A program made the position numbers and the translations under genes. Of a stretch of 64,000 bases of DNA, positions 8,222-18,808 are shown piece after piece; within the stretch, counting starts at the first letter, position 1; the number at the start of each line of letters is the position of its first letter. This DNA comes from Novosphingobium sp. 28-62-57 (GTDB lineage Bacteria > Pseudomonadota > Alphaproteobacteria > Sphingomonadales > Sphingomonadaceae): the NCBI GenBank assembly GCA_002256985.1, contig NCGO01000001.1:434001-498000 (forward strand). Reading direction: 5' to 3'. The notes below the pieces were generated by a model, which worked only from the letters and a program-made list of their open reading frames with translations, ran no database searches and was not told the origin of the DNA.

Positions 8222-10813
8222 ATGACCGCCGATTTCCTCCTCGAACTGCGCTCGGAAGAAATCCCGGCCCGCATGCAGGCAGGCGCGCGCGCCGATCTGG
8301 AAAAGCTGATCCGCAAGGAACTCGACGCCGCCGGGCTGAAAGCAGGCGACATCACCGTCTGGTCCACCCCGCGCCGCCTCGCGCTGATCGCCCGCGATCT
8401 GCCGCTGGAAACGCGAGCGGTGAGCGAAGAACTCAAAGGCCCCAAAACCTCCGCCCCCGAACAGGCGCTCGAAGGCTTCCTGCGCAAGACCGGCCTAACG
8501 AAGGACCAGTTGACCGAACGCAATGGCATCTGGTTTGCCGTCACCGAAAAACCCGGCCGCGCCACGAAGGACGTGCTGGCCGCCGCCATCCCCGCAATCA
8601 TCCGCGCCTTCCCCTGGCCCAAAAGCCAGCGCTGGGGCGCAGCCTCGCTCTCCACTGAGAGCTTGCGCTGGGTCCGCCCGCTCTCCGGCATCGTCGCCAT
8701 CCTCGGCGATGAGCTGGTGGAATGCGAGATCGGCGGCATCAAATCCGGCTACGCAACGCTAGGCCACCGCTTCCATCATCACGGTGAAATCACCATCGGC
8801 GGTGCAAATGACTACGCCGAAAAGCTGCGCGCCTGCCACGTGATCGTCGATCACGCGGAACGCGAATCCCTGATTCGCGAAAAAGCCAAGGCCGCCGCGC
8901 AAGCCGCTGGCCTGATGCTGGTCGAAGACGAAGGCCTCGTCATCGAAAACGCCGGCCTCACCGAATGGCCCGCCCCCCTGCTGGGCCGCTTCGACGAAAC
9001 CTTCCTTGAAGTACCCCCCGAAGTCATCCAGCTGACAGCCCGCGTAAACCAGAAATACTTCGTCTGCACACAGCCCTCTCCCCTTCAGGGGAGAGGGAGG
9101 AGCGGCGAAGCCGCGGAGGGTGTGGGGGCGGCAGCCGCTGCGCTCGCGGATAACCACCACCCCCAAACCCCCTCCTCTGAAGAGGAGGGGGCTTACAGCC
9201 TTGCCAACGCCTTCATCTGCACCGCCAACATCGAAGCCACCGACGGCGGCACCGCCATCATCGACGGCAACCGCAAAGTGCTCGCCGCCCGCCTGTCCGA
9301 CGCCCGCTTCTTCTGGGAACAGGACAAGAAGAAAACGCTCTCGGCCCACGCCAAAAAACTCGAACGCATTACCTTCCACGAAAAGCTGGGCACTGTCGCC
9401 GACAAGGTAGATCGCGTCGCCAAACTGGCAAGGTGGCTGGTTGAAGAGGGCATCATTAAGCCCTCTCCCCTTCAGGGGAGAGGGTTGGGAGTGGGGGCGG
9501 CAAACGCTGCGCTCGAAGTCCCCCACACCCCGGCCCTCTCCCCTGAAGGGGAGAGGGAGAATGCCGCCAAACAACCCACTGATAGCACCGGCTCCCCCGC
9601 GCAGGCGGGGGCCTCAGGCCGCAGCGCATACCCTCACCGCTCCCCCGCGCAGGCGGGGGCCTCGGGCAGCAGCGCACACCCTCACGAGGTCCCCGCCTTC
9701 GCGGGGACGCAGGCGGAATTGGCCGACCAAGCCGAACTCGCCGCCCGCCTGTGCAAAGCCGACCTCGTCACCGAAATGGTCGGAGAATTCCCCGAACTCC
9801 AGGGCCTGATGGGCGGCTACTACGCCCGCGCCGAAGGCCTGCCAGACGCCGTGGCAGACGCCATCCGCGATCACTACAAGCCGGTCGGGCAGGGCGATGA
9901 CGTGCCGACCGCGCCGGTGACGGTGGCTGTGGCGCTGGCGGATAAGTTGGATACGATCTCGGCATTTTTCGCTATTGATGAGTTGCCGACGGGATCAAAG
10001 GACCCCTTCGCGCTTCGGCGTGCTGCGCTCGGTGTTTTGGCTTTGCTGCAATCCAACAGCTTGCGCCTTGGAATACTGTCGATTGTTCAGCGGTTTGCAT
10101 TTGATCCGCTTCATGGTGGAACCATGATGAGGGTGATTAACGGAGCGTTCGTTCCGTTTGAACCTGCTGAAGCTGAAACTCATCGTTCAGAAGCGAAGTT
10201 GAAGGTCTCGGCATTGGTCCTCACCTTCTTCGCAGACCGCCTAAAAGTCCAGCAACGCGAAGCAGGCGTCCGGCACGACCTGATCGACGCCGTGTTCGCG
10301 CTCGGCGGTGAGGATGATCTCGTCCGTCTGCTCGCCCGCGTCCACGCATTGCAGGCTTTCGTCACCACCGAGGACGGCGCCAACCTGCTCGCAGGCTACA
10401 AGCGCGCCGCCAACATCCTGAAAAAGGAAGGCTTCACTCCTGCCCCCCTCCCCTTCAGGGGAGGGGTCGGGGGTGGGGGCTTGCCGGATGGCGCTGCTAA
10501 TGGGGATAGCCCCCACCCCAACCCCTCCCCTGAAGGGGAGGGGCTTGCCACACACGCCCCAGAACCCGCCGAACAGGCGCTGATCGATGCGCTCAATGCT
10601 GCCGAACCGCAGGCCGACACCGCCATCGCCGCCGAGGACTTCACCGCAGCCATGGCAGCCCTCGCGTCCTTGCGTGGGCCCATCGATGCGTTCTTTGATG
10701 GCGTGACGGTCAACGATGCCGATCCCGCCAAACGGACAAGCCGTCTCGCGCTGCTTGACCGGTTCCGTGCTGCAGTGCACAAAGTTGCGGACTTTTCGCG
10801 CATAGAGGGCTAA
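8222..10813 (+). CDS. glyS: Glycyl-tRNA synthetase beta subunit with in-frame repeat insertions
   Basis: An 863-residue beta subunit; the family is usually about 690 residues. The start (LLELRSEEIPARMQAGA), the middle (KADLVTEMVGEFPELQGLMG) and the C-terminal anticodon-binding region (IDAFFDGVTVNDAD) are normal GlyS. The extra length comes from three translated insertions made of palindromic repeats, at about residues 284-326, 414-498 and 742-776. Together these add roughly 160 residues and none introduces a stop or frameshift. Each sits between conserved blocks, probably in surface loops. The gene should be functional because it is the partner of the intact glyQ. Confidence 0.95.
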   Translation: MTADFLLELRSEEIPARMQAGARADLEKLIRKELDAAGLKAGDITVWSTPRRLALIARDLPLETRAVSEELKGPKTSAPEQALEGFLRKTGLTKDQLTERNGIWFAVTEKPGRATKDVLAAAIPAIIRAFPWPKSQRWGAASLSTESLRWVRPLSGIVAILGDELVECEIGGIKSGYATLGHRFHHHGEITIGGANDYAEKLRACHVIVDHAERESLIREKAKAAAQAAGLMLVEDEGLVIENAGLTEWPAPLLGRFDETFLEVPPEVIQLTARVNQKYFVCTQPSPLQGRGRSGEAAEGVGAAAAALADNHHPQTPSSEEEGAYSLANAFICTANIEATDGGTAIIDGNRKVLAARLSDARFFWEQDKKKTLSAHAKKLERITFHEKLGTVADKVDRVAKLARWLVEEGIIKPSPLQGRGLGVGAANAALEVPHTPALSPEGERENAAKQPTDSTGSPAQAGASGRSAYPHRSPAQAGASGSSAHPHEVPAFAGTQAELADQAELAARLCKADLVTEMVGEFPELQGLMGGYYARAEGLPDAVADAIRDHYKPVGQGDDVPTAPVTVAVALADKLDTISAFFAIDELPTGSKDPFALRRAALGVLALLQSNSLRLGILSIVQRFAFDPLHGGTMMRVINGAFVPFEPAEAETHRSEAKLKVSALVLTFFADRLKVQQREAGVRHDLIDAVFALGGEDDLVRLLARVHALQAFVTTEDGANLLAGYKRAANILKKEGFTPAPLPFRGGVGGGGLPDGAANGDSPHPNPSPEGEGLATHAPEPAEQALIDALNAAEPQADTAIAAEDFTAAMAALASLRGPIDAFFDGVTVNDADPAKRTSRLALLDRFRAAVHKVADFSRIEG
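9074..9192. repeat. Palindromic repeat inside glyS, insertion 1
   Basis: Two 24-bp palindromes (9074-9097, CCCTCTCC-TTCA-type; and 9169-9192, CCCCCTCCTCTGAAGAGGAG type) bracket a GC-rich spacer containing GTGTGGGGGCGG and CCACCACCCCC arms. It is read in frame as Pro/Gly/Ala/Glu-rich sequence. The same family is intergenic at 32184-32330 and 42030-42133. Confidence 0.9.
9461..9713. repeat. Composite palindromic repeats inside glyS, insertion 2
   Basis: First comes a module with 24-bp palindromes at 9461-9484 and 9535-9558. It is followed by three copies of the CCCCCGCGCAGGCGGGGGCC family (9591-9620, 9639-9667, 9687-9713). All of it is translated in frame, giving about 85 extra residues with the repeated motif SPAQAGASG. 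Confidence 0.9.
10445..10543. repeat. Palindromic repeat inside glyS, insertion 3
   Basis: Palindromes at 10445-10466 and 10522-10543 bracket GGTCGGGGGTGGGGG and CCCCCACCCCAACC arms. The element lies in the anticodon-binding domain region and stays in frame. Confidence 0.9.
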
Positions 10814-10830
10814 AGGCCATACACCGGGGA

Positions 10831-10848
10831 AGGGCCGAATCCGGCCCT
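10831..10848. other. Short hairpin downstream of glyS
   Basis: A 7-bp perfect stem (AGGGCCG / CGGCCCT) with an AATC loop, 18 bases after the glyS stop. There is no T-run, so it may be a weak terminator or processing site before ppdK. Confidence 0.4.
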
Positions 10849-10890
10849 GAACGCCAGAAAATGACAAACGCAGGGAGCCTTGTTGTTCAC

Positions 10891-13554
<2,664 letters not shown>

Positions 13555-13562
13555 ACTACAGC

Positions 13563-13855
13563 TTGGCGTCCCCGCGAAGGCGGGGACCTCAGGCGGTTTA
13601 CGCGAGCGTTCGTGTGCGCGGCATGAGGCCCCCGCCTGCGCGGGGGAGCAGCGCAGCTTTCGCGAGTTGGCGTCCCCGCGAAGGCGGGGACCTCAGGCAT
13701 GTTACGGAACGTTCGCGTGCGCGGCCTGAGGCCCCCGCCTGCGCGGGGGAGCAGCGCAGCTTTCGCGAGTTGGCGTCCCCGCGAAGGCGGGGACCTCAGG
13801 CATGTTACGGAACGTTCGCATGCGCGGCCTGAGGCCCCCGCCTGCGCGGGGGAGC
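13563..13855. repeat. Tandem array of a ~103-bp palindromic unit, 2.8 copies
   Basis: Three successive copies begin near 13563, 13667 and 13770. Each has a GTCCCCGCGAAGGCGGGGAC palindrome, a short variable middle (TTACGGAACGTTCG...), then GGCCTGAGGCCCCCGCCTGC and a GCGGGGGAGC end. Copies two and three differ by very few bases. The array lies between convergent ppdK and the methyltransferase gene. There is no CRISPR-like spacer diversity and no cas gene nearby. Confidence 0.9.
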
Positions 13856-13893
13856 GGGCTTAACGACGCTTTCTTGAGATAACCTATCTGGTG

Positions 13894-13958
13894 TGTTTCC
13901 CCGGGGAAACATGCCAATAAGGGATAAGGCGGATTGCGGACATTTATCCGCATAATCC
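13894..13958. terminator. Perfect 18-bp palindrome and a second hairpin between convergent genes
   Basis: A palindrome TGTTTCCCCGGGGAAACA lies at 13894-13911, and a hairpin pairs GGATTGCGGA (13931-13940) with the segment ending at 13958. They lie in the 425-base gap between ppdK and the minus-strand methyltransferase. Terminator function is inferred from position; T-runs are weak. The rest of the gap is the tandem repeat array. Confidence 0.5.
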
Positions 13959-13979
13959 TGCCAAGTTATTGAATTACCA

Positions 13980-14771
13980 TTAAAACTTCGGCGGTCGCAA
14001 AGCCTTCGCCCAGCCGCTGAGAGTCAGGATTTCCAGACGCTCGGCAACCTTGCCCTCGGCATCCTTGCGCGCATCAAAGGCCGCAAGAGCGCGGGCGAGA
14101 GCCGTTTTGCCGAGCGGCGCGCCGGAATGGGAGAGGCAGTTGCTCAGGCCTTGTGCGCGCAGGTCCGCCACCAGACCCTCCAGCGAGCGGAACCGCACAT
14201 CCAGATGGTGGCTGTCGATCACCGGATCGGCAAAGCCGCAGCGTTGCAGCAATTTCCCGCCAGCGCGCACGTCCACTTGCGGATGGATGCGCGGGGAGGG
14301 GCGGTCGGCATCGGCTTCCAGCATGATCGCGCGCAGTGCAAGGAGTGATCCGGCGGCCATGAAGCTGGCGATCATCAGCCCGCCATCAGCCAGCGCGCGG
14401 CGCAGATGCACTAGCGCGCCAGGCAGGTCGTTCACCGTATCGAGCGTCCCGAGGCTGGCGATGAAATCGAAGCCTTCAGTAAAGGGGTAGGGCGATTCCT
14501 CGTCCAGCGGGTCATGCCCAAGGGCCGGGTCGCGGCTTTCGACCGCGCAGCCCGTCGCCGTCAGCGTAGCTGCAAGCGCGCCGGTCCAATCGCCCACGAT
14601 CAGCGCGCGCTGTGGTGTGTGGCGCAGGAACGAGAGCCGGTCGAGCACGTCGTCGGCCATGTCATCGATCACATAGCGCGGGGCATCTGGTTGCTGCTGC
14701 AGGTGCGCCATGCGGCGGCGCAGGGCATTGCGCCGTTTTGGCGCGAAAATAGTGGGGGGCGAAGTGGCCAT
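13980..14771 (-). CDS. SAM-dependent methyltransferase, BioC/NDUFAF5-like
   Basis: A 263-residue protein. The N-terminus MATSPPTIFAPKRRNALRRR followed by a Rossmann methyltransferase core resembles the alphaproteobacterial BioC/NDUFAF5-like group. Core segments are RALIVGDWTGALAATLTATG for SAM-binding motif I, then FDFIASLGTLDTVNDLPGAL and LADGGLMIASF. The motif I glycines are somewhat degenerate (VGDWTG). The start at 14771 avoids the long low-quality extension to 14846 that would overlap comF. The substrate is not determinable. It is divergent from comF, as often seen in this lineage. Confidence 0.8.
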   Translation of the reverse strand: MATSPPTIFAPKRRNALRRRMAHLQQQPDAPRYVIDDMADDVLDRLSFLRHTPQRALIVGDWTGALAATLTATGCAVESRDPALGHDPLDEESPYPFTEGFDFIASLGTLDTVNDLPGALVHLRRALADGGLMIASFMAAGSLLALRAIMLEADADRPSPRIHPQVDVRAGGKLLQRCGFADPVIDSHHLDVRFRSLEGLVADLRAQGLSNCLSHSGAPLGKTALARALAAFDARKDAEGKVAERLEILTLSGWAKALRPPKF

Positions 14772-14815
14772 TTCCGGCCAGTGCCCGGGTTTGCGGGGAT
14801 TGCCAAGGGGGGCTG

Positions 14816-15604
14816 ATGTGCAACACTCAGGCCGTGACGCTCGCATCCGCCCTGACCCCGGTGATCGACTTCGTGTTTCCGCCGCGCTGCCCCTTGTGTG
14901 GCGATCCGGTGGCGGCCCATGGCGGCCTGTGCCTGACCTGTTGGGACAAGCTGGCGGTGCCTTCGGGCAACTGCTGCACCCTGTGCCAACGGCCGATGGG
15001 CGAGGGCCATGGCGAAGATGCCCAGATGGTCTGCGCGCCGTGCATGGCCGATCCGCCCAAACACGCCGGAATTGCGGCGGCCACGCTCTATAACGAGCCG
15101 TCGCGCGCGCTGGTGCTGGCTTTCAAGCATGGACGGCGGATTGGCCTTGCCCCGATGATGGCCCGCATGATGCTGATGCGCATTCCTCCGCTGGAGGGGC
15201 GCTGGCTGGTGGTGCCGGTGCCGTTGCACCGCTGGCGGCTATTGCAGCGCGGGTTCAACCAATCTGCGCTGCTGGCAAGGGAGATTGCCAAGGCGACCGG
15301 GCACGATCTGCTGGTCGACGGTCTGGTGCGCCCCCGGCCAACCCCGTCGCTGGGCGGGCTGGGGCGCAAGGCGCGGGCGCGGATACTTGCCGGAGCGATT
15401 GCTGCGCATCCGGGGCGAGCCGCTCGGATCAAGGGTGGTAACGTGTTGCTGGTGGATGATGTGATGACCAGCGGCGCGACCACGAACGCCTGCATCACCG
15501 CGTTGCGCAAGGCAGGGGCGCGGCAAGTGCGGATTGCGTGCTTTGCACGGGTGATGGACGAAGCGCTGGAAACGGTCAGAGAAACGGTGGAACTGCCTGG
15601 CTGA
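14816..15604 (+). CDS. comF: ComF family phosphoribosyltransferase-like protein
   Basis: A 262-residue protein. An N-terminal zinc-ribbon-like double-zinc module has cysteine pairs CPLCGDP, CLTC, CCTLC and CAPC between residues 22 and 78. The C-terminal type I phosphoribosyltransferase fold has the PRPP-binding loop VLLVDDVMTSGATT at about residue 210. ComF proteins are linked to DNA uptake and recombination in other bacteria; the biochemical role is unresolved. A GGGG-rich ribosome site sits just before the ATG. A hairpin terminator follows. Confidence 0.9.
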   Translation: MCNTQAVTLASALTPVIDFVFPPRCPLCGDPVAAHGGLCLTCWDKLAVPSGNCCTLCQRPMGEGHGEDAQMVCAPCMADPPKHAGIAAATLYNEPSRALVLAFKHGRRIGLAPMMARMMLMRIPPLEGRWLVVPVPLHRWRLLQRGFNQSALLAREIAKATGHDLLVDGLVRPRPTPSLGGLGRKARARILAGAIAAHPGRAARIKGGNVLLVDDVMTSGATTNACITALRKAGARQVRIACFARVMDEALETVRETVELPG

Positions 15605-15630
15605 GTTACGTTTCCGGCCTGACAAACGAA

Positions 15631-15660
15631 ACGCCCGGGACCTTGCGATCCCGGGCGTCC
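15631..15660 (+). terminator. Hairpin terminator after comF
   Basis: A perfect 10-bp stem, ACGCCCGGGA (15631-15640) with TCCCGGGCGT (15649-15658) and an 8-base loop, 26 bases past the comF stop. The T-run is weak (TCCTCGTG). Confidence 0.65.
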
Positions 15661-16059
15661 TCGTGACGAATTATGACGTGACGAATTTCTGATGGCGTTC
15701 GCGTTTATACGCGATTGTGACAGCCCCCTTGCTGTCTCGCCAGTACCCTCACCTTCCGGCTGTTTCCCCGCGCGGCTATCGAGAGCCTGCTGCAGGGGAT
15801 ACCACCCGACCCCTCATTCTGTTTCCCTGAACGTTGGCGCTTTGTCCAATTCCAGTCCGCATTACCGGCCGGTCCGTTCATTGTGCGGTTCCCTCAAACC
15901 ACAGTCTCTTCATTCCCGATTAATCTGCGGGACGAAAGTCTATTGTTGGCAAGCCATGGATTTTGCGACCCTGTGTGGTTATCCTGCAACAAATCCGCCA
16001 CAGTCGGATTTCAGTGCGGGCAGGCTGCCCGTTACGTCCAAGGAAAGGCCACAAACCCT
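15661..16059. other. ~400-bp non-coding gap upstream of hisI
   Basis: No convincing gene is seen here on either strand. The region contains small hairpins: CGCG-TTTATA-type at 15699-15713, and GACAGC-CCCCTT-GCTGTC at about 15719-15736. An open frame extends through it into hisI but does not look like protein. It should hold the hisI promoter, and possibly a small RNA or leader. I could not match it to tmRNA, RNase P RNA or any riboswitch by eye. Confidence 0.4.
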
Positions 16060-16443
16060 TTGTCTGATACCGATGACGCCACGCTGCGCGAACAGGGCGC
16101 GGAATTCATGCCCAAATTTGATGCCAATGGCCTGCTGACCGCCGTTGTGGTGGAGCATGGCACGGGCGCGCTGCTGATGCTGGCGCACATGAACGCCGAG
16201 GCGGTGGCGAAGACACTGGAAACCGGCTTTGCGCATTTTTATTCGCGATCGCGGGGGCGGCTGTGGATGAAGGGCGAGAGTTCGGGGCACGTGCTGAAGA
16301 TTATCGAGATTCGGGTCGATTGCGATCAGGATGCGCTGGAATTGCGGGTCGAGGCGGCAGGGCCTGCGTGCCACACTATGGCGCCATCGTGTTTCTATCG
16401 CCGGATTTTGCCCGATGGCAGTCTGCAGCGCATCGCCGATTGA
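16060..16443 (+). CDS. hisI: Phosphoribosyl-AMP cyclohydrolase
   Basis: A 127-residue enzyme opening the purine ring of phosphoribosyl-AMP, the third step of histidine synthesis. Family motifs are VLMLAHMNAEA-like LLMLAHMNAEAVAKTLETG, FYSRSRGRLWMKGESSGH, DCDQDALELRVEAAGPACHT and CFYRR; the Asp and Cys residues bind Mg and Zn. The start is uncertain. TTG at 16060 has an AAGGAAAGG ribosome site 11 bases upstream and gives normal length. An ATG start at 15883 would add a 59-residue non-homologous stretch. It stands alone, not in a his cluster. Confidence 0.9.
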   Translation: MSDTDDATLREQGAEFMPKFDANGLLTAVVVEHGTGALLMLAHMNAEAVAKTLETGFAHFYSRSRGRLWMKGESSGHVLKIIEIRVDCDQDALELRVEAAGPACHTMAPSCFYRRILPDGSLQRIAD

Positions 16444-16457
16444 CGCTTACGTAAAGG
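16440..16457 (+). promoter_or_regulatory. Candidate MerR/LiuR-type operator
   Basis: TTGACG-CTTA-CGTAAA is an imperfect palindrome overlapping the hisI stop, 18 bases before the MerR gene start. It resembles ACGTAA-containing sites described for MerR-family regulators of acyl-CoA and branched-chain amino acid catabolism. Function is inferred. Confidence 0.5.
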
Positions 16458-16474
16458 TTAGTTAGCAAGGTGGC

Positions 16475-16942
16475 ATGTCTCAGCAAGCCGCCATCGCGAC
16501 TCACGCGCCTTCCGGTCACACCGGCCATCTTGATCAGCCCGATGCGCTGAAGCGTGATCAGTTCACCATTTCCGATCTTTCCGAAGAGTTCGGGGTCACC
16601 GCCCGTGCGCTGCGCTTTTATGAAGACGAAGGCCTGATTGCGCCTGAACGCATCGGTCTTTCGCGCATCTATTCAAAGCGTGATCGGGCGCGCCTCGCAT
16701 GGATCATGCGCGCCAAGAACGTTGGGTTTAGCCTCGCGGAAATTCGCGACATGATCGATCTGTATGACATGGGCGATGGCCGGGCTGAACAGCGCCGCGT
16801 CACCATCGCCAAATGCCGTGAGCGGATCGAAAATCTGCGCCGCCAACAGGCTGATATTGCTGCGACAATCGATGAGCTGACCAGCTTTGTCGATCTCGTC
16901 ATTGCCAAAGAGCGGTCCGAAGGCCGGATTCCGGAAGCTTAG
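16475..16942 (+). CDS. MerR family transcriptional regulator
   Basis: A 155-residue regulator. Residues 30-100 form a MerR winged helix (FTISDLSEEFGVTARALRFYEDEGLIAPERIG...RIYSKRDRARL). A C-terminal coiled-coil follows, with no metal-sensing cysteine cluster. That points to a metabolite-sensing member such as those controlling acyl-CoA metabolism. It is followed after 28 bases by an acyl-CoA dehydrogenase gene, which is the likely target together with itself. A palindromic site lies immediately upstream. Confidence 0.9.
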   Translation: MSQQAAIATHAPSGHTGHLDQPDALKRDQFTISDLSEEFGVTARALRFYEDEGLIAPERIGLSRIYSKRDRARLAWIMRAKNVGFSLAEIRDMIDLYDMGDGRAEQRRVTIAKCRERIENLRRQQADIAATIDELTSFVDLVIAKERSEGRIPEA

Positions 16943-16970
16943 GGCCAACCGTTTAAAGGGACAGGACCAC

Positions 16971-18773
16971 ATGCCGATTTACACCGCGCCCACGCGCGAC
17001 ACGCGTTTTGTTGTCAACGAACTGATCCGCCTTGAAAGTTATGGCAATCTGCCGGGCTTTGAGAGCGCGACGCAGGACATGACCGATGCGATCATCGAGG
17101 AAGCCGGGCGTTTCGTTTCCGAAGTCATCGCGCCGCTGAACCTTTCGGGCGACAAGGAAGGCTGCACGCGCCACGCCGATGGCAGCGTGACCACGCCCAC
17201 CGGGTTCAAGGACGCTTACCGCCAGTACATCGAAGGGGGCTGGGGCACGCTTTCCGCGCCTGAGGAGTTCGGAGGGCAGGGGTTGCCGCACGTGATGGGC
17301 TTCATCATGGAGAAGTACCTCGCCACCGCCAATCAGGCGTTCGCGATGTATCCGGGCCTTGCTAATGGCGCGATTTCGGCCATCCGCTCAAAGGGTTCGC
17401 CCGAGCAGCAGGCGATGTATCTGCCCAAGATGGTCAGCGGCGAATGGCTGGGCACGATGAACCTGACCGAGCCGCATTGCGGCACCGACCTTGGCATGAT
17501 CCGCACGCGCGCGGAACCGCAACTGGACGGGTCTTATGCCATCACCGGCACCAAGATCTTCATTTCGGCGGGCGACCATGATCTGACCGAGAACATCATC
17601 CATCTGGTGCTGGCCAAGACGCCCGGCGCGCCCGAATCGAGCAAGGGCATTTCGCTGTTCATCGTGCCCAAGTTCATTGTCAATGCCGACGGTTCGCTGG
17701 GCGAGAAGAACGGCGTGAGCGTGGGGTCCATCGAGGAAAAGATGGGCATTCATGGCAACGCCACTTGCGTGATGAACTATGACAGCGCGAAGGGCTGGAT
17801 GGTTGGCGAGGAGAACAAGGGCCTTGCCGCGATGTTCATCATGATGAACGCCGCGCGTCTGGGCGTGGGGATGCAGGGGCTGGCGCAGGCAGAGGTCGCC
17901 TATCAGAACGGCCTGGCCTATGCGCTCGATCGCCGTCAGGGTCGCGCGCTGACTGGCCCGGCAGAGCCTGAGCAGAAGGCCGATCCGATCATTGTGCATC
18001 CCGATGTGCGGCGCATGCTGATGGATGCCAAGACCTTTATCGAAGGCATGCGCGCGCTGTGCCTGTGGGGCGCGCTGCAGGTGGACTTGTCGCACAAGGC
18101 GGCAACGGCCGAAGACCGGCAGATGGCCGATGATCTGATCAGCCTGCTGACCCCGGTGATCAAGGGCTATGGCACCGACATGGGTTACAAGATTGCCACG
18201 GATATGCAGCAGATCTGGGGCGGCCATGGCTATATCGCCGAAAACGGCATGGACCAGTTCGTGCGCGATGCGCGCATTGCGATGATCTATGAAGGCACCA
18301 ACGGCGTGCAGGCCATGGACCTCGCCGGGCGCAAGCTGGCGCTGAATGGCGGGCGTGCGGTGCAGGCGCTGTTCGCGCTGATCGATGCCGAATGTGCCGA
18401 AGACAGCGCCGATGATACGGTTAAGCTGGTGGCCGAGCGTCTTGGCAAGGCAGCGGGCGAGATGAAGGCGGCGACCATGTGGTTCATGCAGAACGCCATG
18501 GCCAACCCCAACAATCTTGGGGCGGGGGCTTATGCCTATATGACGCTGACCGGGATCGTCTCGATCGGGCTGATGTGGCTGCGCATGGCCAAGGTGGCGG
18601 CGGCTGCGATTGACGGCGGCGCAGTGGACAAGGCGTTTTACGAAGCCAAGCTGACCTGTGCGCGCCACTGGGCCACGCGCGCGACCACCGAAGCAGGCGC
18701 GCTGCGCCGTGAGGTTGAAGCCGGGTGCGAGACGATCATGGCGCTTTCGGGCGAGCAACTGGCGATTGCGTAA
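16971..18773 (+). CDS. Acyl-CoA dehydrogenase, DmdC-like long form
   Basis: A 600-residue flavoenzyme. Its length and C-terminal extra domain (about residues 470-600) match the DmdC/long acyl-CoA dehydrogenase group rather than the 380-residue classical form. Visible motifs are WLGTMNLTEPHCGTDLGMIRT, ITGTKIFISAGDHDLTENI and the active-site region MIYEGTNGVQAMDLAGRKL, where Glu is the expected base. The substrate is not predictable: medium/long acyl-CoA or methylmercaptopropionyl-CoA are possible. The ATG at 16971 has AGGA upstream. It is preceded by a MerR regulator, probably in one operon. Confidence 0.93.
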   Translation: MPIYTAPTRDTRFVVNELIRLESYGNLPGFESATQDMTDAIIEEAGRFVSEVIAPLNLSGDKEGCTRHADGSVTTPTGFKDAYRQYIEGGWGTLSAPEEFGGQGLPHVMGFIMEKYLATANQAFAMYPGLANGAISAIRSKGSPEQQAMYLPKMVSGEWLGTMNLTEPHCGTDLGMIRTRAEPQLDGSYAITGTKIFISAGDHDLTENIIHLVLAKTPGAPESSKGISLFIVPKFIVNADGSLGEKNGVSVGSIEEKMGIHGNATCVMNYDSAKGWMVGEENKGLAAMFIMMNAARLGVGMQGLAQAEVAYQNGLAYALDRRQGRALTGPAEPEQKADPIIVHPDVRRMLMDAKTFIEGMRALCLWGALQVDLSHKAATAEDRQMADDLISLLTPVIKGYGTDMGYKIATDMQQIWGGHGYIAENGMDQFVRDARIAMIYEGTNGVQAMDLAGRKLALNGGRAVQALFALIDAECAEDSADDTVKLVAERLGKAAGEMKAATMWFMQNAMANPNNLGAGAYAYMTLTGIVSIGLMWLRMAKVAAAAIDGGAVDKAFYEAKLTCARHWATRATTEAGALRREVEAGCETIMALSGEQLAIA

Positions 18774-18783
18774 GTGATGACGG

Positions 18784-18808
18784 CGGGGAGGCTGTGCGGC
18801 CTCCCCGG
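18784..18808. terminator. Hairpin between convergent acyl-CoA dehydrogenase and hydrolase genes
   Basis: CGGGGAGG (18784-18791) pairs with CCTCCCCG (18800-18807) around a short loop, directly between the two convergent stops. Confidence 0.6.

Noticed and set aside
13563..13855. CRISPR array
   Set aside because: Units are 103 bp, internally palindromic, with no short unique spacers and no cas genes.
15883..16059. N-terminal extension of HisI
   Set aside because: Translated residues do not resemble HisI; a later TTG with a ribosome site gives the usual length.
17388..18758. 456-codon minus-strand open frame opposite the acyl-CoA dehydrogenase gene
   Set aside because: Composition is that of an antisense shadow; the plus-strand protein is clear.
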